Source: Fimbriimonadales bacterium (GTDB lineage Bacteria > Armatimonadota > Fimbriimonadia > Fimbriimonadales > ATM1). Taken from it: a DNA stretch of 64,000 nt. The position numbers and the translations under genes were made by a program. The notes beneath the pieces were generated by a model that was not told the DNA's origin, did no database searches, and was given only the letters and a program-made list of their open reading frames with translations. Where the stretch lies: the NCBI GenBank assembly GCA_035559795.1, contig DATMAR010000009.1, positions 1 to 64,000 of the forward strand, read 5' to 3'. Positions 25,552 to 34,846 of this stretch are shown here, in pieces (position 1 is the first letter of the stretch; each line of letters opens with the position of its first letter).

Positions 25552-26739
25552 TTACTTATATCGAGCGATGCGTTTTTTATAGAAACTCCACATCATTGCA
25601 AACAGCAATAAACAGATACTCGCCTGAATTGGCGTAGATTGCGCTTTTTGCCAAAAGGGAGCTGCTTCAATCGTTTTTTCCGCCAGAACCGCGGTTGCGA
25701 AAGTGATACCGTCTTTTTCAAAAACGACCTTTCCGATTTCATCCCCTGCATGCACAGGAGCGATGAGGTTTTTCCAACGGATTTCGGGAGGACCCAAGAG
25801 TTCGCCCTTTCGCGCGATAACTCGAAAATCTTTTTCGAGAATTCCACGTACGCTGCTCTGTTTTCCGTCTTCGACCAATGCTTTTCCCATAATTGTTTTT
25901 TCAGGAAATACGATGCGGCGTTCGTAATTCGCATATGCCCAATCGTAAAGAGTTTGAGTATCGGTCAGCCAATCTTCACTATCCAAGACGACGGCAATCA
26001 ACCCCCAATCGTTTTCTCGTTTGAATCCTACGAAGCAATGTCCTGCTTCGCGCGTGTAACCCGTTTTTACACCTTCCGCACCGGGTTCGAATAGAAAACG
26101 ATTTTTGGATTTCAAGAAAGTGTCTTTTGTGTTTATAGAGCGAGAAATCCATGCAGAACGTGTGGCTGCTGCTTCTCTAACGAGGGGATATTTCATCGCT
26201 TCTCGTGTAATTAGTGCTAGATCATATGCCGTCGAATAATGTTTTGGGTCGCTCAAGCCATGAGGGTTCGTGAAATGTGTATGTTTGCAGCCTAACTGGT
26301 TTGCACGTTCATTCATGAGATTTGCGAATTCTTGGTCACCATTTGCAATTGCGCATGCAATAGCGTGAGCTGCGTCGTTTGCGCTACGTAAAAAAAGCGC
26401 ATAGAGCATATCCTTTGCGTTTAATTGTTCATTCGGTTTGAGATAGAGACTCGAACCTTCGATTTTTTCGCAGTCCTCAGGAGCAGTAATGATGTCTAAT
26501 GGTTCGAAGTGCTCGACCAAAAGCAACGCAGTCATGATTTTCGTGGTGCTCGCGGGGTGGCGAGGTGTATGCGCGTCATGTTCATAAAGAACGAAGCCAG
26601 TTTCAGCATCCATAACGATTGCGGATTTGGAGCGAATATTCGGGGGGGCGGAGGTGTTCGGGTTTTGAGAATGAGCCAGCAGAAAAGAGAAGAAGAAGGA
26701 TGTCGTTAGGAAAAAGCGTAATGCCTGGTTGGCACTCAT
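25552..26739 (-). CDS. D-alanyl-D-alanine carboxypeptidase (penicillin-binding protein 5/DacF type)
   Basis: 395 residues. A signal peptide (about 1-24) precedes the serine peptidase S11 core: SxxK in ASTTKIMTALLL near 63-74, SxN in RSANDAAHAI near 118-127, KTG in VKTGYTREAGHC near 218-229. A C-terminal PBP5-like domain and a final hydrophobic helix near 370-387 with a basic tail match membrane-anchored DD-carboxypeptidases. It trims peptidoglycan stem peptides. The gene overlaps scpB by 4 bases (ATGA), so it may be translated from the scpA-scpB transcript. Confidence 0.9.
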   Translation of the reverse strand: MSANQALRFFLTTSFFFSFLLAHSQNPNTSAPPNIRSKSAIVMDAETGFVLYEHDAHTPRHPASTTKIMTALLLVEHFEPLDIITAPEDCEKIEGSSLYLKPNEQLNAKDMLYALFLRSANDAAHAIACAIANGDQEFANLMNERANQLGCKHTHFTNPHGLSDPKHYSTAYDLALITREAMKYPLVREAAATRSAWISRSINTKDTFLKSKNRFLFEPGAEGVKTGYTREAGHCFVGFKRENDWGLIAVVLDSEDWLTDTQTLYDWAYANYERRIVFPEKTIMGKALVEDGKQSSVRGILEKDFRVIARKGELLGPPEIRWKNLIAPVHAGDEIGKVVFEKDGITFATAVLAEKTIEAAPFWQKAQSTPIQASICLLLFAMMWSFYKKRIARYK

Positions 26740-27308
26740 CCGATTTCTTCGACCGCAGCCTTACCGTTTAGGCTGGGAAGTTCCGATAAGTCGTTGAGCC
26801 CGAACTGATGCAAAAATTCCTGGGTAGTCCCATAAAGGATGGGTCTTCCCGGAGCATTTTTGCGTTCCAGTTCTTGGATTAGCCCTCTTTCTTGAAGTTG
26901 TCGAATCGAATAGTCGCTTTGAACTCCTCGAATCATTTGAATTTCAGCCGCCGTTATGGGTTGTTTGTATGCGACGATTGCCAAAACTTCGAGGGTCGCT
27001 CTGCTGAGTCGTCTCTTTTGGGGTTTCAGAAACCTTGCGATGATATCCGCGAATTCTTTCTTCGTGCAAAGTTGATACCCCCCCGCAATGCGAACTAGTT
27101 GCAAGCCTGAATCGGTTTGTAATCGCTTTCCCAACTCCTCGAGGGCTTCATGAACATCATCGGGAGCCGCGTTCGTCGCTTCGCAAAGGTCTTCGATTGT
27201 TGCGGGGTTTTCTGCTACGAAAAGAAGACATTCGAGAATTTTAGCGAGTTCTCGCGTATTCACTTCCATGTTTATTCTTTCAGTTATGATTCTTTCACTC
27301 GAAACCAC
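26736..27308 (-). CDS. scpB: Segregation and condensation protein B
   Basis: 190 residues. Partner of ScpA and SMC in chromosome condensation. Winged-helix signatures ILECLLFVAENPATIEDL near 24-41 and LEVLAIVAYKQPITAAEI near 106-123, then IRGVQSDYSIRQLQERGLI and GRPILYGTTQEFLHQFGL near 153-172. The GTG at 27308 gives 13 extra residues; ATG at 27269 (MEVNTREL) is equally plausible. The gene overlaps scpA by 25 bases, a common arrangement. Confidence 0.9.
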   Translation of the reverse strand: MVSSERIITERINMEVNTRELAKILECLLFVAENPATIEDLCEATNAAPDDVHEALEELGKRLQTDSGLQLVRIAGGYQLCTKKEFADIIARFLKPQKRRLSRATLEVLAIVAYKQPITAAEIQMIRGVQSDYSIRQLQERGLIQELERKNAPGRPILYGTTQEFLHQFGLNDLSELPSLNGKAAVEEIG

Positions 27309-28042
27309 ACTTCACCATCCTTGAGTTCTGCATGGAGTTTTCCAATGCGAATGAGTTCTAATACACCAAGAAAGACGAATACCGCGTCGAAACGGGTGTA
27401 ATTTTCCGGCAAAATCGTTTCGAATCCACCTTTTCCAACTTGACGCAATGTTCGCATAATATTTCCCATCACCTCGCTCAAAGTCGGGCGAGGACGGGCG
27501 AGTTTTTCGACCTCTACCGGCTTGGCTCGAGCAAGAACCTTTTCGAAGGCTTTGGCGAGGTCGTCAATCGAAACGTTTCCTAATTCGATCGGAGGCTCGA
27601 AACTCTCCTTGTCGATGGGTGCTGTTCTAAAAAATGTTTTTGAGCGGTCTTCGTATTGAAAGACGAGTTGTTCGATTACGGGATTGTATTCTTCGACGGT
27701 AGGCTCTGGGAGAATGGGAGGTTCTTCGGGGGGCGGTGGGTCTGCAATCGGGAGGAGTGCCCAAGCCTTACGCTCCACGAGATAAGCCAAAGCGAAAAGC
27801 GCAGCGCCAGCATGCTCCACATCTTCGAATGCGATTTCCTTGAGATATTCGAGATACGCCTCGCAAAGTGGGGAAAGGGGGACCTCAGCGAGGTTGACTT
27901 TGCCTTCTCTTGCGAGATGAAACAGAAGTACTAAAGACCCGGAAAATACTTCTGACTCTACGTATAACGGCGGTGGAGTTCCGAGTCCTATACGTGTAAG
28001 CGTTTCCTGTTCCATAAACATTTTTTTCGAGGATGCAGTCAT
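27284..28042 (-). CDS. scpA: Segregation and condensation protein A
   Basis: 252 residues. Kleisin subunit bridging SMC heads. N-terminal FSGSLVLLFHLAREGKVNL near 33-51 corresponds to the family start GPLDLLLHLI, with AYLEYLKEI and ALFALAYLVERKAWALLP following. The C-terminal winged helix includes FETILPENYTRFDAVFVFLGVLELIRIGK split over about 205-235. The central part is proline- and acid-rich, as usual. It begins 10 bases after the tRNA-Cys 3' end on the same strand and has no clear ribosome site; in-frame ATGs at residues 8 and 10 are alternatives. Confidence 0.87.
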   Translation of the reverse strand: MTASSKKMFMEQETLTRIGLGTPPPLYVESEVFSGSLVLLFHLAREGKVNLAEVPLSPLCEAYLEYLKEIAFEDVEHAGAALFALAYLVERKAWALLPIADPPPPEEPPILPEPTVEEYNPVIEQLVFQYEDRSKTFFRTAPIDKESFEPPIELGNVSIDDLAKAFEKVLARAKPVEVEKLARPRPTLSEVMGNIMRTLRQVGKGGFETILPENYTRFDAVFVFLGVLELIRIGKLHAELKDGEVWFRVKES

Positions 28043-28051
28043 TAAGACTTT

Positions 28052-28127
28052 TGGAGGCGCCGAGCGGATTCGAACCGCTGAATGAGGGTTTTGCAGACCC
28101 TTCCCTTAACCACTTGGGTACGGCGCC
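28052..28127 (-). tRNA. tRNA-Cys (anticodon GCA)
   Basis: 76 bases with encoded CCA. Acceptor GGCGCCG/CGGCGCC, discriminator T. Anticodon loop CTGCAAA in a GGGT/ACCC-type stem. T arm GCGGTTCGAATCCGC. It lies just upstream of scpA on the same strand. Confidence 0.95.
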
Positions 28128-28182
28128 AAAAGAACACGCAATAGTATATACCCCCTACGAATCGAGAGCACTTTATTATATT

Positions 28183-28229
28183 AAACAAACCGGACGCGCC
28201 ATGCGTGGCTGGCGCGCCTCGGTTTGTTT
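28183..28229 (-). terminator. Terminator of the FG-GAP gene
   Basis: Long hairpin: a 10-bp outer stem AAACAAACCG/CGGTTTGTTT, a small internal loop, then a 6-bp inner stem CGCGCC/GGCGCG. It lies 31 bases past the stop of the gene at 28261-29844. On the minus strand TTTAATATAATAAA follows. Confidence 0.65.
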
Positions 28230-28260
28230 CAAGAGACCAGAAGTTGCAAGGCGAAAGGCT

Positions 28261-29844
28261 TTATTTCGTCAACGACCAATGGAATTGGTCAATGCCGACA
28301 CTCCAGTTCGGTGGTGTGAAGCCTGACTTCAACCATTCGGCGCGACCTTTGATTTCACCAGTCGAGGAGTTAATGAACCGGGAGGCATTGGAGGAAATGA
28401 GGACTTCGACGATGCTGTCCGTTGTCGAAGCAGTGCGTGTATCTACCAGTTCGAAACTATTGGTGTTGTAGTTGAACAAGTAGAGTTTCTGTGTGGCACC
28501 GGAGAGGGAAGAGACTCCTTCGAATGTGAGTTTCAAAGTGCTCGCCGATGTCGCCGAAGAAGTGCCTTTCACGTCAACGATGATTTTCACTTCGCTGAGG
28601 GTTTGCGAACGCGGTCTTTGAACTTGGAGTTTGAGATTGTCGCTCGCAAAGAGGTCGCTTACGACTCCACTCAATAACGTACCGCGTACGACGGTGAAGC
28701 TATTGGGCAACACTTGAAATGCGCTTGCGTTCATGAAGACGGAGACGTTGTTCGAACCTTCGTTCACAACGACCAGATCTATATCTGAATCGCTGTCCAA
28801 CATTCCTGCTTCCATCCAAGTGGGGGATGATCCACCAGTCGAAAGATTCATTGCCGCTCCGAAACTTGCAGGACCGAAGTTTTCGAGAATGGAGATGCTG
28901 TTCGCACTTTGGTTTGCAGTGGCGATGTCCATGTCGCCATCTCCATCTAAATCGGCTGCGATTATCGAAACGGGTTCTGTACCAACGGTGAAATTCGACG
29001 GACCCGAAAAAGTCCCACCGTTATTAAGGAATATCGAAGCGAAATTAAGTGCATTGTTGTTTCCGGAAGTTGCGACGGCGATATCCGAATCTCCGTCTTT
29101 GTCCAAATCGGCAATCGCGGAATCATCAGGGCGCAAATCCCCACCGACGGACAGATCTGCCCAAAACGTGAACGTTCCACTACCACTATTTCGAAGCAGG
29201 GTGACTGTCCGAGAATCGTGATTCGAAGCGGATAAATCTTGGTCACCATCACCGTCGAGGTCTCCGGCGGATACGGAGCGCACATCTTGACCTGTGGAGT
29301 AGTTCGTTGCTGCGCCGAATGTTCCATCTCCCATGTTGAGAAGGACGGAAACGTTTCCTGATGTTCGGTTACCGACTGCGAGGTCGAAGTCCGAATCGGC
29401 ATCCAGTTTGGCTGTGACAATGGAGCGGGGTTCAGTGCCGACAGAAAATGTAGCGAAGTTGCTGAACGATGCCCCACCGGAATTTTTCATGATACGAACT
29501 TGGTTCGTATTTTTCAGCGTTACCGCGAGATCTTGGTCGCCATCCATATCGAAATCAGCAGCAGCGATTGCGAATGGGCTCGTGCCGTTCCCAGTCGCGA
29601 AGTTAATCGCGTTGGCGAACGTTCCGTTGCCTTGATTCAACAGGATAGATACATTGTCGCTGTTGTTATTGGCGACGGCTAAATCTTTGAAACCGTCACC
29701 ATTGAAATCTGCAATGGCTACAGATTCGGGATTAACGCCCACAGGATAGGTCACCGCCGGGTCGAATTGAATTGCCGAAAAAGCAGAAGTTGCAAAGAGC
29801 GCTAAGGCAAAAAGAGCCAGCGTTTTATTTGAATAGATATTCAT
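28261..29844 (-). CDS. Secreted FG-GAP/VCBS repeat protein with shared C-terminal module
   Basis: 527 residues. A signal peptide (1-23) is followed by about eight FG-GAP repeats with calcium loops such as DFNGDGFKD, DFDMDGDQD, DLDGDGDQD and DLDKDGDSD, each paired with a VSILLNQGNGTF-type strand. After about residue 380 comes a different beta domain (LYLFNYNTNSFELVDT, SNASRFINSSTGEIKGRAEW) that mirrors the C-terminus of the sugar-dehydrogenase-like protein at 1-1632. A short tail ends the protein. Exported adhesion or structural role inferred. The ribosome site AGGAGG lies eight bases upstream of the ATG. Confidence 0.82.
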   Translation of the reverse strand: MNIYSNKTLALFALALFATSAFSAIQFDPAVTYPVGVNPESVAIADFNGDGFKDLAVANNNSDNVSILLNQGNGTFANAINFATGNGTSPFAIAAADFDMDGDQDLAVTLKNTNQVRIMKNSGGASFSNFATFSVGTEPRSIVTAKLDADSDFDLAVGNRTSGNVSVLLNMGDGTFGAATNYSTGQDVRSVSAGDLDGDGDQDLSASNHDSRTVTLLRNSGSGTFTFWADLSVGGDLRPDDSAIADLDKDGDSDIAVATSGNNNALNFASIFLNNGGTFSGPSNFTVGTEPVSIIAADLDGDGDMDIATANQSANSISILENFGPASFGAAMNLSTGGSSPTWMEAGMLDSDSDIDLVVVNEGSNNVSVFMNASAFQVLPNSFTVVRGTLLSGVVSDLFASDNLKLQVQRPRSQTLSEVKIIVDVKGTSSATSASTLKLTFEGVSSLSGATQKLYLFNYNTNSFELVDTRTASTTDSIVEVLISSNASRFINSSTGEIKGRAEWLKSGFTPPNWSVGIDQFHWSLTK

Positions 29845-30098
29845 GGTTACCTCCTATTCGTAAGAAAGATTGCATACGCATCCTTTCCCATTTTTTGGAT
29901 ATAAGAGGCAAAGAAAAGACAGTCAGATACAACGACTTTGAACTCCTCTCCTCGGATGGAACAATTCTCATTTTTCAAAATGAGGGAACCTCAGTAGCGG
30001 ACTCGTAGGCATAAAATCAGAAAAGAGACTTCGAAGTTTGAGGCTTCCCTCTTCGCAAACACGCTCCAGTAGACACTTGTATGCTAAAATATTTCTTT

Positions 30099-31115
30099 AT
30101 GGAGGGGAAGCAGATACTTGCTGAACCCAAGCCAATAGCGGAGGCATCGAAGAGGATTCCAGGATTGAGGGTAATCCGTAACTCCCCTCCTGCTGAGTCT
30201 TTTCTACTCGAAGCCGACCCTTATTTCGGTTTGGATGAACCTCAAGCCATAGACTCGGAAATTGTCGAGGGAAATAGGCTCGCAGCTCACTCTGTAAGCG
30301 ATATCGGGAAGAGCGACTTCACTCATTTCGTGGATGGAGCACAAACTTCTCGTCTTGCATACGAAGTTTACGGGGTTTGCGGTTATCTTTCGTTTATCAA
30401 TGCAGCCGTTTTATGTCGTGAGGGAAAAGAAATCCTGAACGAACATTGCGATTACGAAGAACTTTTAGCGATATTCCATGTAGATGAGAATTCCGAAGCG
30501 AAAGAAATATTTGAAGAAATTGGCTGGAAAGTTATTCCGGTCGTCTACGATGTAAATAAAGGTCTTGCGGGTTTGCGCGAACTCGTTTTGGACAAGATTA
30601 GCGAAACACGATACGAAATGGAAACGAAATTGGCAAAGCGGTGGATGGAAAGCAGTGAAGGTTGGCTCTATATTGACGGTGGTGTCGCTAAGCTTTGCAC
30701 CAGTTTGTCATCCTTTTGTCCGATTGTGGGAGTAGTGAAATCTCATCGGAAGCAATATTTCAAAACCAGAGATGCGCGAGAGGTCATATTGAATTTGAAG
30801 GTCGGAGAAAGAAGCAGTGTGTTCATTGCGAGAACAGGGCAACAAAGAGACGAAGCGTACAGTTGGTATCTTCGTTTGTACGACGATTCCGGTTCTTCTG
30901 CTTCTTACGGCTTGGTAAGAATCGAGATGCCACCTTTCGAAGAGACGATGCGTTGGGTGGATTCCGTCAGTGCATGGTTGATTGCGGAGACGACTCCTTT
31001 GTCGTTGCCCGACCCTCGTTATGACCGTTTGATTTATCCGATTCGGCGTGTGGAAGTGTATTTGAAATCGCATCAACCGAGCGCAACGCGATTGCAAGGT
31101 TGGATAGGATACTGA
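30099..31115 (+). CDS. nurA: NurA-domain nuclease
   Basis: 338 residues from ATG 30099; an upstream ATG at 30081 overlaps the likely -10 box. NurA is a manganese-dependent 5'-3' exonuclease and endonuclease that works with HerA in DNA-end processing. Motif 1 is FTHFVDGAQTSRLAYEVYG near 88-106, holding the first metal-ligand Asp; a later Asp lies in WLYIDGGVAKL near 188-198, followed by IVGVVKSHRKQYF, the usual NurA core strand with Lys. The gene lies 37 bases ahead of a HerA-like ATPase, the standard archaeal and thermophile pairing. Confidence 0.8.
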   Translation: MEGKQILAEPKPIAEASKRIPGLRVIRNSPPAESFLLEADPYFGLDEPQAIDSEIVEGNRLAAHSVSDIGKSDFTHFVDGAQTSRLAYEVYGVCGYLSFINAAVLCREGKEILNEHCDYEELLAIFHVDENSEAKEIFEEIGWKVIPVVYDVNKGLAGLRELVLDKISETRYEMETKLAKRWMESSEGWLYIDGGVAKLCTSLSSFCPIVGVVKSHRKQYFKTRDAREVILNLKVGERSSVFIARTGQQRDEAYSWYLRLYDDSGSSASYGLVRIEMPPFEETMRWVDSVSAWLIAETTPLSLPDPRYDRLIYPIRRVEVYLKSHQPSATRLQGWIGY

Positions 31116-31152
31116 GATTGAAAATCTGAATAAACTTTAGGAGAGAAAAGAG

Positions 31153-33204
31153 ATGCATGAAGAAAAATTCGAAACACGAGAGCCAATAGGTCATGTCGTA
31201 GGAACGGAGAAGAACCCGACTACGGCTTATTCTTTTCGTTTTTGGGCGTATAAAGATTTTCCGATCGGTATCGGAACGTTGGTCAAAGTCGTTTATCGAA
31301 ACGGTGAGAATGAAGCGAAAGTTTATGGAACCGTAATCGAAGCGCATGCTTACGATGATTCGCCGAATGCATTTGCGGATTATCAGAGCCGTAAGGGAAA
31401 AGCAGCTTTCGAAGCTCCGAGCAACCGCTTGGAGATGCGGGAGTACGAAGCGGCGGTGCTACGACGCGACCCCCCCGATCCTATCGGGGCTGTCGGATTG
31501 GGCGAAGTCTACGAAGCGGAAAAGGAGGATTTGCAAACAGCACTAGGCGCGGATAAATTCGTAGAAGAAGGAATTCCGGTAGGCGTGTATGGAAAAAGGG
31601 AAAAGCCGATTCCCGTTTTGATAGACCCGGCTTTTCTTTTAGGACCGGAGGCAGGACATTTGAACGTTACGGGAACGAGCGGGTTGGCTGCGAAGACGAG
31701 TTTTATTTTGTTCCTTCTGCAATCGCTTTTGCAGAAATACAACGAGCATACGGAAATCGCTGCGGTATTATTCAACACGAAGGGGGGGGACTTGCTTTAT
31801 CTGGATTGTCCTCAAAAGGACGATTTGCCCGAAGAAGACAGAAAAATATACGAAGCATGCGAAATCGAGCCGAAACCTTTCGAGAAGGTCGTTTTTTATG
31901 CTCCTTTTGCAGACGAGGCTCGAGTGAACCTTCGAACTTTGAGGAATCACGAGGAACTTGTCAAGAAAAATCCTACACACGGCTTTTGTTACGGTGTTGA
32001 CAAAGTTTTGGAACACGCCGATGTTCTGCTCGACGAGCAAGATATGAACACGAACGCGGATGCTTTTTTGCATTTTTTGAGGAGAGATGTTTTGCAGGCG
32101 GACGGATTCGTCATCAAGGAGGATATGAAAGATGATTTGAAAAACACAATTTCGGAATTACCGAGTGGCGAAAGAAGCGAAATTGAAGCGCTGCTCGACA
32201 ATGTCGAAAATCCTAAACGCATCAAGGCTCGAAATCTGTTAGAACTTATGAAGATCGTATATATCTTGAAAAAAACAGCAGCCTCGAAGGGAAAATCGGA
32301 GTTTTTAGGGCATCACATCGCAACATGGGACAAAATGTATCGAAAGTTGAATGGGTTCGCGTTGCGTTTTCGCGGTTTGATTTCCGAAACGGGCGATTCG
32401 AACCCCCCCCTACCGGAAAAATTCGAAAATCGCAGCGTCTATGTGATCGATATTTCGCGTATGGACGGGGATGCTCAAGAGTTGATTTTCGCTGAAGTAA
32501 TTACCCGTTTGAAAGAAAAAATGGAGAAAAAAGAATTGGGAGTGGAGCGTTTAATTATTGCGGTAGATGAACTTAATGAATTCGCACCGAGTGGGGGACG
32601 GATGACGGAGGTCATGAGGACACTGCGAGATATTTCCGCTCGAGGAAGATACATGGGTTTGGTTTTGTTCGGCGCGCAGCAATTTCGCTCGCGTGTGGAC
32701 GCGCAAGTCGTGGGGAATTGCTCGAATTCCGCTTATGGTCATATCGAAATGGAAGAACTTTCGAGCGACATTTATCGTGTGTATTCTCCGGCGATTCGCG
32801 AAAAGTTAGCCACAGCATCACCGGGAGAGATGATGATTCGCCATCCGCATTTCAGTCAACCCGTTTTCGTTCGATTTCCGCGCCCTTGTGTTTTGAAAGG
32901 CGAAGACGGGATGGTCATGTATCCTGCTGTACGAGAACTCGATTTGGAAGAGTCTCTCATAACGTTAGCAGTGCAAAAGAGCAATGGAAAGGTTTCTCCC
33001 AAAGCCGTGCGAGACGAAATTGCGTGTTGGGATTCCCTCGAACGGGACCGGAGTATCAAGAAGGCAATTAGGGAATTAGATATTTTGCCAAATGGGAAAG
33101 ACGAAACGAGTGTAATGAATGTGATTCGAAAGTGTGGGAAAAAAGTTCCTCGAAGAAGAGAACATCAATTCCCGGATGAGCCTGATGACCCGTTTTTGAG
33201 TTAG
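31153..33204 (+). CDS. herA: HerA-like hexameric DNA translocase
   Basis: 683 residues. N-terminal HAS-barrel-like segment (about 12-110), then the FtsK/HerA-type ATPase. Walker A is VTGTSGLAAKTSF near 174-186, where the usual second Gly of GxxxxGK[ST] is Ala. Walker B LIIAVDELNEFAPSGG lies near 467-482, and RGRYMGLVLFGAQQFRSRVD near 497-516 has the expected sensor and arginine-finger region. Long insertion of about 220 residues between A and B. Good ribosome site AGGAGAG. With nurA it should process double-strand ends or act in phage defence; the sequence does not decide between these. Confidence 0.8.
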   Translation: MHEEKFETREPIGHVVGTEKNPTTAYSFRFWAYKDFPIGIGTLVKVVYRNGENEAKVYGTVIEAHAYDDSPNAFADYQSRKGKAAFEAPSNRLEMREYEAAVLRRDPPDPIGAVGLGEVYEAEKEDLQTALGADKFVEEGIPVGVYGKREKPIPVLIDPAFLLGPEAGHLNVTGTSGLAAKTSFILFLLQSLLQKYNEHTEIAAVLFNTKGGDLLYLDCPQKDDLPEEDRKIYEACEIEPKPFEKVVFYAPFADEARVNLRTLRNHEELVKKNPTHGFCYGVDKVLEHADVLLDEQDMNTNADAFLHFLRRDVLQADGFVIKEDMKDDLKNTISELPSGERSEIEALLDNVENPKRIKARNLLELMKIVYILKKTAASKGKSEFLGHHIATWDKMYRKLNGFALRFRGLISETGDSNPPLPEKFENRSVYVIDISRMDGDAQELIFAEVITRLKEKMEKKELGVERLIIAVDELNEFAPSGGRMTEVMRTLRDISARGRYMGLVLFGAQQFRSRVDAQVVGNCSNSAYGHIEMEELSSDIYRVYSPAIREKLATASPGEMMIRHPHFSQPVFVRFPRPCVLKGEDGMVMYPAVRELDLEESLITLAVQKSNGKVSPKAVRDEIACWDSLERDRSIKKAIRELDILPNGKDETSVMNVIRKCGKKVPRRREHQFPDEPDDPFLS

Positions 33205-33247
33205 TCGTTTTTTCGTGTATCTACAACCCCTAGCTCAAAATATGCAC

Positions 33248-34009
33248 TTACAAAAGTTTAGGATCAATCTCCATGAGGGATTCTGCTTCAGATGCGTTTA
33301 TCGCTTCTCGAATTCGGGGGTCTTCGACATTTTGCAATTCGCGTGTTGGTCCTTGCCAAATGAGTTCACCTTGGTAAAGGTAAAAGGTTCTGTCCGTCGT
33401 TCGCAAAACGGAATGGAGGTCGTGAGAAACCACGATGGTCGTTACATGGAGTTTTGTCGTCAATTCTCGAATAAGCGAGTCAATGGAGTATGCAGTGATA
33501 GGATCGAGACCGGATGTAGGTTCGTCATAAAAAATGATGCGAGGTTCGGTAGCGAGCGCGCGTGCGATAGCCACTCGTTTTTTCATTCCGCCACTTAGTT
33601 CGCTGGGCATCATTTTTTCTATCCCTTTCAAACCGACTAAACTCAAGCACCTCGAAACCAACTCAGAGATTTCTTTTTTGCTTAGTCTTTTTTTACGAAT
33701 AATTCCGAAAGCGACATTTTCCTCGACGTTCATGTAATCGAATAATGCAGAACTTTGAAATACGACTCCTATTTTTTGCCGCAAGTCGTTAAGTTCGCTT
33801 TCCTTGCAACGATAGATATTCACTCCGAATATTTCTACGGTGCCTTCCGTAGGTTCTAAAAGCCCTGCCATGCAGCGGAGGAGTGTAGTCTTCCCACCGC
33901 CTGAAGCCCCCATAATTGCGACAGCCTCGCCTTCGGCTATTTCGAAGGAAATGTTTCGAAGGACAGTTTGCTCTCCGAATCGGTGCGTCAAGCCTTTCAC
34001 CCGAATCAC
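33248..34009 (-). CDS. mlaF: Mla-type ABC transporter ATPase
   Basis: About 253 residues. Walker A GASGGGKTTLLRCMAGLLEP, signature LSGGMKKRVAIARAL, Walker B RIIFYDEPTSGLDP with the TSGLDPI form typical of MlaF and Ttg2A. MlaF drives lipid transport between membranes together with MlaE and an MCE protein; an MCE protein is encoded at 55423-56829, but no mlaE is present. The longest frame starts at ATG 34045, which would overlap the promoter and start of the divergent secreted-protein gene; GTG at 34009 avoids this. Confidence 0.8.
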   Translation of the reverse strand: MIRVKGLTHRFGEQTVLRNISFEIAEGEAVAIMGASGGGKTTLLRCMAGLLEPTEGTVEIFGVNIYRCKESELNDLRQKIGVVFQSSALFDYMNVEENVAFGIIRKKRLSKKEISELVSRCLSLVGLKGIEKMMPSELSGGMKKRVAIARALATEPRIIFYDEPTSGLDPITAYSIDSLIRELTTKLHVTTIVVSHDLHSVLRTTDRTFYLYQGELIWQGPTRELQNVEDPRIREAINASEAESLMEIDPKLL

Positions 34010-34018
34010 GAAGCGGAG

Positions 34019-34024
34019 TATACT
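34019..34024 (+). promoter_or_regulatory. Candidate -10 box for the secreted protein gene at 34034
   Basis: TATACT with nine bases to the ATG, which would give a leader of only two or three bases. It lies inside the longest reading of mlaF. Confidence 0.4.
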
Positions 34025-34033
34025 CTCGGAAGA

Positions 34034-34840
34034 ATGTTCGTCCATTTACTTATCGCAAGCCTACTCTCTTTGAGCGGTCAGAATCCTTCTTGGTCTTTTC
34101 GTTTTCAAAACGGAGAGATTTTGAAATATCGTTCGAGTGTCAATGAGAAGAGAACGATGAAGTTGCCTGATGGAACACTGGAACTTACAGCGGATGCGGA
34201 AGTCATTGTAACGTTGCGCGTTACGTCTGTGAATGCGAATTATGCGACGATGTCTGTGGGTTACAGCCAGCCGAAGGCTAAAGTAAGCATACTCAAAGCC
34301 CCCCCTAAGGTTGACTCGAAGAAGAAAAAGGAATATGAAACTAGCGCAACCGAACAATTGAAGCGATTACTTTTAGCCGGTGACAGGACTCAGAGAGTTA
34401 CGAGTCGTGGAGTGAGCACTTATGTTTATAAAGTCGGCGCGGGAAAATCTTTGACGATCGAGAACGGTGGTTTTTTCCTTTTAGTGTTGCCGAAGTCCCC
34501 ACCGAAAGTAGGGCAAACATGGAGTGCGAATGTAGCACTTCCGGATCCGAACGGCTCGGAACCGGTGAAATACACCTATAAATATGTAGGAATGCAGAAG
34601 GTCGGGAAAGAGGATGCATATAAAATAACGCTTTCGTCGAGCACATCAGGCTCGCAGAAGATGCCGAAAGGTGGAACTTTAAGCGGGTCGGAAAAAATTT
34701 CTGGATATATGCTTTTAGGGAAAAACAGTGGTAAGTTGCTTTCGGGAGAAATTTCTCGCGTTGCTACATCCCGTTTATCGAGCGAAAGCGAAAAAGGGGA
34801 AGCGAAGGTAACGACGGTGCAAAGACTCACGAAACTTTAA
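34034..34840 (+). CDS. Secreted protein of unknown function
   Basis: 268 residues from ATG 34034, giving a hydrophobic signal peptide (MFVHLLIASLLSLSGQ). The rest is beta-rich, with FRFQNGEILKYRSSV near 21-35 and LPKSPPKVGQTWSANVALP near 159-177. The last motif (a GQTW step between strands) is seen in several uncharacterised exported proteins. It has repeated Ser-Lys-rich turns and no Cys. I recognise no enzyme family. A longer frame beginning at 33968 would overlap mlaF and is rejected. REP array B follows directly. Confidence 0.65.
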   Translation: MFVHLLIASLLSLSGQNPSWSFRFQNGEILKYRSSVNEKRTMKLPDGTLELTADAEVIVTLRVTSVNANYATMSVGYSQPKAKVSILKAPPKVDSKKKKEYETSATEQLKRLLLAGDRTQRVTSRGVSTYVYKVGAGKSLTIENGGFFLLVLPKSPPKVGQTWSANVALPDPNGSEPVKYTYKYVGMQKVGKEDAYKITLSSSTSGSQKMPKGGTLSGSEKISGYMLLGKNSGKLLSGEISRVATSRLSSESEKGEAKVTTVQRLTKL

Positions 34841-34846
34841 ATTAAT

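Noticed and set aside
29772-30008. Plus-strand 78-codon frame before nurA
   Set aside because: It overlaps the start of the FG-GAP gene on the other strand and lacks a ribosome site.
33968-34033. N-terminal extension of the secreted protein gene
   Set aside because: It would overlap mlaF and bury the signal peptide; ATG 34034 gives a normal one just after a -10 box.
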